Source: JANQPA01 sp964628385 (GTDB taxonomy: Bacteria; Bacteroidota; Bacteroidia; Chitinophagales; Saprospiraceae). Taken from it: a stretch of 38,124 nucleotides of DNA. How positions within the stretch are numbered: position 1 is the stretch's first letter; each line of letters opens with the position of its first letter. The notes under the pieces are model-generated. The model was not told where the DNA came from, ran no database searches, and saw only the letters and a program-made list of their open reading frames with translations. The translations under genes were made by a program, and so were the position numbers. The stretch covers positions 1 to 38,124 of the forward strand of contig CAZVOD010000042.1 in NCBI GenBank assembly GCA_964628385.1. The letters run 5' to 3'. Below, piece after piece: positions 32,756 to 38,124 of this stretch.

Positions 32756-34147
32756 ATGAATCATAACGTACTAGACTTTGTAAATAATAACAAGGAGCGT
32801 TTTTTGGAGGAATTGAAAGAGTTGTTGCGTATTCCTTCCATTAGCGCAGACCCCACTTACAAAGATGATGTCAAAAGAACGGCTGAGGAAGTGGCCAAAC
32901 ATCTTGAAAAAGCAGGAGTGGATCATGTACAAATCCATCAAACACCTGGTCATCCAATTGTGTATGCCGAAAAAATACAGGATAAAAGCTTACCCACTAT
33001 TCTGGTTTATGGTCACTACGACGTTCAGCCACCTGACCCTCTGAACCTTTGGGAATCCGGACCTTTTGAGCCGGTTATCAAAAAAACTCCCAACCATCCT
33101 GAAGGCGCCATTTTTGCCCGGGGAGCTTGTGATGACAAGGGACAAATGTTCATGCATATCAAGGCTGTGGAAGCCATGCTGGCCAACGATGCTTTACCCT
33201 GTAATGTGAAATTTATGATTGAGGGAGAAGAAGAGGTGGGCTCTGATAACCTGGAGCAGTTTTGTAAAGTGAACCGGGAAATGCTCTCCTGTGATATGGT
33301 GTTGATCTCTGATACGGCCATTATTGCCAATAATGTCCCTTCTATCACCATAGGCCTGAGAGGCTTAAGTTATGTAGAAGTAGAAGTGACAGGCCCTAAC
33401 CGCGACTTACACTCGGGAGTGTACGGTGGAGCAGTAGCGAATCCTATCAATGTTCTCAATAAAATGATCGCTTCCCTGCACGATGAGAATAACCACATTA
33501 CTATTCCCGGATTTTATGATGCTGTCATTGAAGTGGAAGAAGAAGAACGAAAGGTCATGAATCAAGCCCCATTTGACGAAGGAGATTATAAAAAAGACCT
33601 TCATATCGGGGCTACCTACGGCGAAAATAGCTTCACTACGCTGGAGCGTACTTCTATCCGGCCTACTTTGGATGTAAATGGTATCTGGGGAGGATATATT
33701 GGCGATGGTGCCAAAACAGTTTTGCCGTCTAAGGCTTACGCAAAGATTAGTATGCGTTTGGTGCCTAACCAAAATTCCCATCAGATTACAGAATTGTTTA
33801 AAGAACATTTTAAAGCTATAGCTCCCGAATCTGTAGAAGTAGAAGTAAGGCCACATCACGGTGGAGAACCTTATCTGACTCCTACCGATACACCAGAGTA
33901 TAAGGCTGCTCATAAAGCTATGGCACAGACTTTCTCAAAAGAGCCTATACCGGTTCGGGGCGGTGGAAGTATTCCTATTGTTCCTCTTTTTGAAGAGGTC
34001 CTGGGGGTAAAAACAGTACTGATGGGCTTTGGCCTTGATTCTGATGCTATACATTCGCCCAACGAACACTACGGAGTGTTCAACTTCTTCAAAGGTATAG
34101 AGACAATACCTTACTTTTATCACTACTACAAAGAACTGAAAGCTTAG
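32756..34147 (+). CDS. M20 family metallopeptidase (dipeptidase)
   Basis: Di-zinc exo- or dipeptidase of the M20/CNDP group, 463 residues, no signal peptide. LVYGHYDVQPPDPLNLWESG (83-102) holds zinc ligand H87 and the general-base partner D89; ARGACDDKGQM (121-131) holds bridging D126; IEGEEEVGS (155-163) the catalytic Glu and zinc Glu; ISDTAI (185-190) and DAIHSPNEHYG (about 434-444) the remaining ligands. A dimerisation domain lies about 200-365 (LRGLSYVEVEVTGPNRDLHSGVYGG). Probably cleaves cytosolic dipeptides such as those from imported peptides. Confidence 0.94.
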   Translation: MNHNVLDFVNNNKERFLEELKELLRIPSISADPTYKDDVKRTAEEVAKHLEKAGVDHVQIHQTPGHPIVYAEKIQDKSLPTILVYGHYDVQPPDPLNLWESGPFEPVIKKTPNHPEGAIFARGACDDKGQMFMHIKAVEAMLANDALPCNVKFMIEGEEEVGSDNLEQFCKVNREMLSCDMVLISDTAIIANNVPSITIGLRGLSYVEVEVTGPNRDLHSGVYGGAVANPINVLNKMIASLHDENNHITIPGFYDAVIEVEEEERKVMNQAPFDEGDYKKDLHIGATYGENSFTTLERTSIRPTLDVNGIWGGYIGDGAKTVLPSKAYAKISMRLVPNQNSHQITELFKEHFKAIAPESVEVEVRPHHGGEPYLTPTDTPEYKAAHKAMAQTFSKEPIPVRGGGSIPIVPLFEEVLGVKTVLMGFGLDSDAIHSPNEHYGVFNFFKGIETIPYFYHYYKELKA

Positions 34148-34158
34148 AATGATGATAT

Positions 34159-34189
34159 GGCCTCCTGGATTAATAAAGGCCAGGAGGCC
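34159..34189 (+). terminator. Hairpin after M20 peptidase gene
   Basis: GGCCTCCTGG (34159-34168) pairs perfectly with CCAGGAGGCC (34180-34189). G+C-rich, but with no T-run after it. Confidence 0.55.
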
Positions 34190-34240
34190 CTTGTGTAGCA
34201 TCCTGTAACAGCAACTCTCTTAATCTGTGATCCAACTCTT

Positions 34241-35152
34241 ATGAACTATCAACTCAATTTCATTTTTGTACTTATCGTGGTTTTGTCCATAAATGGCTGT
34301 AGTCAGCAATCTTCAGAACAAATGAAAGAAGAAAAAGCAACTTTTGACTGGCAGGGGCATCGGGGAGCCCGGGGGCTTTTGCCTGAAAATACTGTTCCTG
34401 CATTTCTCAAAGCCCTGGAATTTCCAGTGATTACTACCCTTGAAATGGATGCAGCAATTACTAAAGATTCCGTAGTGGTTATCTCTCATGAGCCATGGCT
34501 TTCTCACGATATTTGCAGCCTTCCTAATGGCGAACCCATAACCAAGGAGCAGGAGAAAAAGCTGGATATCTATACCATGACTTATGTGGAGCTCAAAACA
34601 TTTGATTGTGGTAGCAGAGGAAATAAGAACTTTCCCGACCAGAAGCCCATGGCGGTATACAAGCCCGCTTTGGCAGAAGTCGTAGAAGCCGTTAATGCGT
34701 ATTGTGAAAAAGAAAACAGGCCACGACCGTTTTACAACATAGAAATTAAGAGCAGGCCTGCTTGGGATCAACAAAAAACTCCAGGCCCGGCTATTTTTGC
34801 CAAACTTTTGGTAGAAGAAATCAAAAAGCTGGGTATAGAAGATTATGCCTTCATACAATCATTTGACCTGCGGTCTCTGCAAGCTGTGAAAGAGCTGTCT
34901 GACTCTATTCCTACGGTTCTGTTAGTGGATAACATAGATGGGGTAGAGGGTAATTTGGAAAAATTGGGCTACACGCCACAGGTATACAGCCCACATTACA
35001 AACTGGTCAATTCAGAGGTTGTCAAAAAGGTACATGACCGCAAGATGAAACTCATCCCATGGACGGTTAATGAGACTGCTGATATGAATAATCTACTTGA
35101 CCTTGGGGTCGATGGTATCATCACGGATTATCCCAATCGTATCCCCCAGTAG
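34241..35152 (+). CDS. Glycerophosphodiester phosphodiesterase lipoprotein
   Basis: Hydrolyses glycerophosphodiesters from phospholipid breakdown to glycerol-3-phosphate and the alcohol. 303 residues, TIM-barrel GDPD domain. Lipoprotein signal with lipobox INGC (C20). GHRGARGLLPENTVPAFLKALE (39-60) gives H40 and R41; LEMDAAITKDSVVVISHEPWL (67-87) gives metal ligands E68, D70 and catalytic H83. The N-rich tail ends with VDGIITDYPNRI, the usual last barrel strand. It sits in the periplasm. Convergent with the LacI-type fragment, 4 bases apart. Confidence 0.94.
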   Translation: MNYQLNFIFVLIVVLSINGCSQQSSEQMKEEKATFDWQGHRGARGLLPENTVPAFLKALEFPVITTLEMDAAITKDSVVVISHEPWLSHDICSLPNGEPITKEQEKKLDIYTMTYVELKTFDCGSRGNKNFPDQKPMAVYKPALAEVVEAVNAYCEKENRPRPFYNIEIKSRPAWDQQKTPGPAIFAKLLVEEIKKLGIEDYAFIQSFDLRSLQAVKELSDSIPTVLLVDNIDGVEGNLEKLGYTPQVYSPHYKLVNSEVVKKVHDRKMKLIPWTVNETADMNNLLDLGVDGIITDYPNRIPQ

Positions 35153-35156
35153 ACAA

Positions 35157-35702
35157 TCAAAAAGAGTGCAGCTTGATAAATTTAGTTTCAATTTTATGAA
35201 AGTTGTTGTGTAGTTTTTTACCATTTATCAAATCAAATAAAAGTGTCGTTCCTTCGGTGCCTACAATATGCCCGGAGTGCCTAAAATGTGAAATGTTAGG
35301 AAATAAATAGTAAGGTGCTTTACCATCACTAATGGATAAAAGTGCAATATCGTCCGGTATGCGTAAGCCCATTTTGCTGAGTATATGGTAGGTTGTGACC
35401 ATAATCTTGTCGGACATGGCAAAGATAGCGGTTGCCTGATCATATCTTTCTATAAGAGATCGAATTGGGTATTCCATATTGTTCTCATCCACCACGGTAA
35501 GCACCTGATCTTCCTGCACAGACAATCCACTAAGCTCGTGCGCCTTTTTGAAGCCCTCGATCCGGTGTCGCGTCATTTCCAGATTTGGATCATCAAAGAT
35601 GCCCAGCACTTTCTGATGATTATGCTCCAGCAGGGTCTCCACAGCCATTTGAGTGGTTTGTCGGTCATCAATTGTTACATCAACCGTTTGAGGAAAATGC
35701 AA
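35157..35702 (-). pseudogene. LacI-type regulator fragment lacking its DNA-binding head
   Basis: The readable frame covers only the second half of a LacI/GalR regulator: VDVTIDDRQTTQMAVETLLE (8-27) begins the periplasmic-binding-protein-like core, AIFAMSDKIMVTTYHILSKMGLRIPDDIALLSISDG (91-126) is the hallmark of the C-terminal subdomain, and KIETKFIKLHSF is a plausible natural end. The helix-turn-helix and first ligand-binding subdomain (about 150 residues) are absent; the frame is open only 10 codons further upstream, with no ATG, before a TAG. A TTG at 35700-35702 is the only start. Either a 5'-deleted pseudogene or a ligand-binding remnant. Confidence 0.75.
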
Positions 35703-35837
35703 TTTAGTAATTGGTAATTTAGATATTATCTAGTGCTTGGTTTTAGATTAAGCGTAAAAAGTGATAAACTTTATTACTAATTTTGGTTGTCGGATGTTGG
35801 CACTTTCAATTAATGTGGTTAGTTGTTGAAGGTGGGA

Positions 35838-37961
35838 TCATCCTTTTTCTATTGTTTTTTTCCTTAAGAAAGCTATTGCCAGTTTTATTTTATTGTAAAT
35901 AATCTTTCCTTCCAGCTCCTCAAAAATAGGCTTCATAGCATTGTCGGAACCTACTTTAGCAATGGCTTTTTCTACTGCTTTAATTTCTTTTTGCGTGACA
36001 TAATCAAAGATGGGTACTGCTTTATCCTGAGTGTATAATTCCGCAATATGATTATAAACTGTATTGGTGGAAATATCGCGCTTGTTGGCGATATCCTCCA
36101 GGCCCATCCCCTGCTGGATCATTTCTAGGCTTAGGTCGGCGCTGCCCAGGCCATTCTTTCTGAATTTACTCTTTTTAAATTTGAGGATTTCCTGAGCAAA
36201 TGCATCTCCGAAAAGATGTAATTTCCTTTGACTGACTCCGGAGATATTGATCATCTCCTGATCTGTGATGGGCTCATGCTTGGCCATTTCTTTGAGAGTA
36301 GCATCCGAAAATATCAGATAGGGAGGAACACCTCTTTCTTGTGAAAGGCTTTTTCTGGTTTGCCGGAGTTTTTCGAATAACTGTTCCTCGGGAGATAGCT
36401 CGATCGGTTGGAATTTCTTTTGCTTTTCTTTTTGGGGTACAAACTTGACAAGCTGAACTTTTTGGTTGTCAAACAATACCTTTTCGCTGGCCGGGGTGAG
36501 TTTGAGGGCCATATTTTGTTGGTAGCTGATTTCGAGATAACCTGTATTGATGAGCTGAGTGATAAAGTGCTGCCACTGAAAATTGCTGTGTTCCCGGCCG
36601 GCACCGAAGGTCTTGATATTTTGGTAGCCCCGCTCGTAAATGCTCTTTTTCTGGGAGCCTCTTAATACATCTATTAGTATATTGATACTCACGGATTGGC
36701 GCAAGCGATAAACAGCCGAGAGGGCCTTTTGGGCTAGAATGGTACCGTCAAAATATTCGGGAGGGTTTTTACAAATGTCACAGTTTCTACAATTACCTCC
36801 AAAGTCTTCTCCAAAATAATTTAACAGGATTTGCCTTCTGCAAAAGGAAGCTTCCGAAAATTGCATCATTCTTTCCAGCTTAGCTAACTGAAGCTCTAGG
36901 TGCGTACTGTTTTCTGCATTTTGCTGAAGTATTTCTCTGTAGGTACTCACATCAGCAAAACTGTAGAAGAGCAGTGTAGATGCGGCAATGCCATCCCGGC
37001 CTGCCCGGCCGATCTCCTGATAATAATTTTCCAGATTTTTAGGCATATTATAGTGAATAACCCATCTGACATTAGATTTATCAATGCCCATCCCAAAGGC
37101 TACAGTAGCACAGATAATTTGTACTTTATCATTAATAAAATCTTCCTGAGCCTGACTGCGTTCCTGCTCTGCAAGGCCCGCGTGGTAGGCAGTGGCATTA
37201 AATCCGGCTTTTTGGAGTTTTTCCGCTACTCTTTCCGTACTTTTTCTACTCAGGCAATAAATAATGCCTGGTTCGTCTGGATGTCGGCGCAAAAAATAAA
37301 GGATTTGCTCCATCCGCTGCTGACCAGATTTGACTTCCAGGTACAAATTGGGACGGTCAAATGAGGCTATAAAAATTTCGGGCTCCGAAAGGTTGAGCTG
37401 AGTGACAATATCCCCCCGGGTGGCTTTGTCGGCTGTTGCTGTCAAAGCAATTATAGGCGTATTAGGAAATTCTTCTTTTATGAATTTTAACTTGGTGTAT
37501 TCCTGCCTGAAGTCGTGGCCCCAGGCGGATATACAGTGGGCTTCATCAATAGCAAAAAGGTTGATCTTTCGCCTTTTTAATAGTGGTAGAAAGCCCTGAG
37601 ATGTGATTTTTTCCGGTGAAACATACAGTAAATCCAGGTGGCCTTTGAAAAGTTGTTCTTCTACTGCTACCTGCTCACTGCGGCTAAGACTACTATTTAA
37701 AAAAGCAGCTTCTACACCGTTAGAACGCAGGCCATTCACCTGATCTTTCATCAAAGAGATTAACGGAGAGACAACAATACAGGTGCCAGGCTGGGTAAGC
37801 GCAGGAATCTGATAACACATAGATTTGCCCCCTCCGGTGGGCATCAGTACCAGCGCATCATTTTTATCATAAACCGCCTCAATAATTTGCTCTTGCATAG
37901 GCCTGAAGCGCTCATATCCAAAGTATTTTTTTAGTGCTTTGCGGGCATTCTTAATATTCAT
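35838..37961 (-). CDS. recQ: ATP-dependent DNA helicase RecQ
   Basis: Unwinds forks and recombination intermediates in the 3'-5' direction; partner of RecA/RecJ pathways. 707 residues. LMPTGGGKSMCYQIP (39-53) is Walker A, IDEAHCISAWGHDFRQEY (about 138-155) the DEAH motif, and EIGRAGRDG (about 318-326) helicase motif VI. The RQC zinc site is CRRQILLNYFGEDFGGNCRNCDIC with four cysteines near 373-396. An HRDC domain lies about 530-600 (PPYLIFSDATLKEMA). The last 90 residues form an extra helix-turn-helix module (IQQGMGLEDIANKRDISTN and onward) found in Bacteroidota/Firmicutes RecQ. Well-formed promoter upstream. Confidence 0.96.
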   Translation of the reverse strand: MNIKNARKALKKYFGYERFRPMQEQIIEAVYDKNDALVLMPTGGGKSMCYQIPALTQPGTCIVVSPLISLMKDQVNGLRSNGVEAAFLNSSLSRSEQVAVEEQLFKGHLDLLYVSPEKITSQGFLPLLKRRKINLFAIDEAHCISAWGHDFRQEYTKLKFIKEEFPNTPIIALTATADKATRGDIVTQLNLSEPEIFIASFDRPNLYLEVKSGQQRMEQILYFLRRHPDEPGIIYCLSRKSTERVAEKLQKAGFNATAYHAGLAEQERSQAQEDFINDKVQIICATVAFGMGIDKSNVRWVIHYNMPKNLENYYQEIGRAGRDGIAASTLLFYSFADVSTYREILQQNAENSTHLELQLAKLERMMQFSEASFCRRQILLNYFGEDFGGNCRNCDICKNPPEYFDGTILAQKALSAVYRLRQSVSINILIDVLRGSQKKSIYERGYQNIKTFGAGREHSNFQWQHFITQLINTGYLEISYQQNMALKLTPASEKVLFDNQKVQLVKFVPQKEKQKKFQPIELSPEEQLFEKLRQTRKSLSQERGVPPYLIFSDATLKEMAKHEPITDQEMINISGVSQRKLHLFGDAFAQEILKFKKSKFRKNGLGSADLSLEMIQQGMGLEDIANKRDISTNTVYNHIAELYTQDKAVPIFDYVTQKEIKAVEKAIAKVGSDNAMKPIFEELEGKIIYNKIKLAIAFLRKKTIEKG

Positions 37962-38060
37962 CTTTACTCTTGGGTTCTGTTTTGCAGCCTTGCTGGCAGG
38001 GTAATAAAATGTTCTCTAAAAGTATAATTGGAAACTACGCTCCTTTGAAAAGGTGCATTC

Positions 38061-38088
38061 CAAACGTACTTTTACCCGGTCCAAACAA
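38061..38088 (-). promoter_or_regulatory. recQ promoter (TTG-N17-TAnnTTTG)
   Basis: On the minus strand TTG (38086-38088) is followed after 17 bases by TACGTTTG (38061-38068), an exact fit to the Bacteroidota promoter consensus. The -7 element ends 99 bases before the recQ start, leaving a fairly long leader. Confidence 0.7.
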
Positions 38089-38124
38089 GTCTATTTCTCT
38101 AAAATAATATTTTAAATAAAAAAT

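Overview
The window looks like a chromosomal piece of a Bacteroidota bacterium, probably a Saprospiria- or Cytophagia-like lineage (inference). The evidence is type IX secretion (T9SS) C-terminal sorting domains on two secreted proteins, TAnnTTTG promoter elements, a DUF5683 gene overlapping parB, several lipoproteins and a moderate A+T content. Most of the window is housekeeping DNA. No phage, complete insertion sequence, CRISPR array, rRNA or tRNA was seen.

Layout. 1-2.5 kb: rdgB with a small unknown gene, divergent from ilvE. 2.6-5.2 kb: DUF5683, parB and parA on the minus strand. 5.5-9.1 kb: UPF0173 metallo-hydrolase, NADPH-dependent FMN reductase and SppA, with a 186-bp foldback element between the first two. 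9.4-13.1 kb: lipoprotein isoaspartyl peptidase, then an ECF sigma factor with a co-transcribed one-pass membrane protein. 13.3-17 kb: GNAT, DUF1643 and PLP decarboxylase cluster, convergent with sucC. 17.2-20.2 kb: secreted M43 protease and mdh. 20.5-24.9 kb: peroxiredoxin-like protein, von Willebrand A protein, secreted unknown, esterase and miaE. 24.9-29.2 kb: the tail of a lost GH125 mannosidase gene, a two-part protein with a nuclease-A-inhibitor-like C-terminus, a fasciclin repeat protein broken by a 100-N assembly gap, and a secreted unknown. 29.4-35.2 kb: a prolyl-oligopeptidase-family lipoprotein whose whole catalytic triad appears lost, directly followed by diadenylate cyclase cdaA, a truncated GNAT, an M20 dipeptidase and a glycerophosphodiesterase. 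35.2-38.1 kb: a headless LacI-type regulator and recQ.

Working together: parA/parB serve chromosome segregation; mdh and sucC are TCA-cycle genes; ilvE, the M20 dipeptidase and the isoaspartyl peptidase handle amino acids and peptides; rdgB, recQ and miaE maintain nucleotide pools, DNA and tRNA; cdaA makes the second messenger c-di-AMP.

I did not find a clear-cut new multi-gene system. The most unusual items are the nuclease-inhibitor-like protein sitting on a gene-loss scar, the degenerate peptidase coupled to cdaA, the sigma factor/ZU5-like membrane protein pair, the 186-bp foldback element, a perfect 22-bp-arm hairpin, and a fasciclin gene whose gap length can be deduced from its own repeats.
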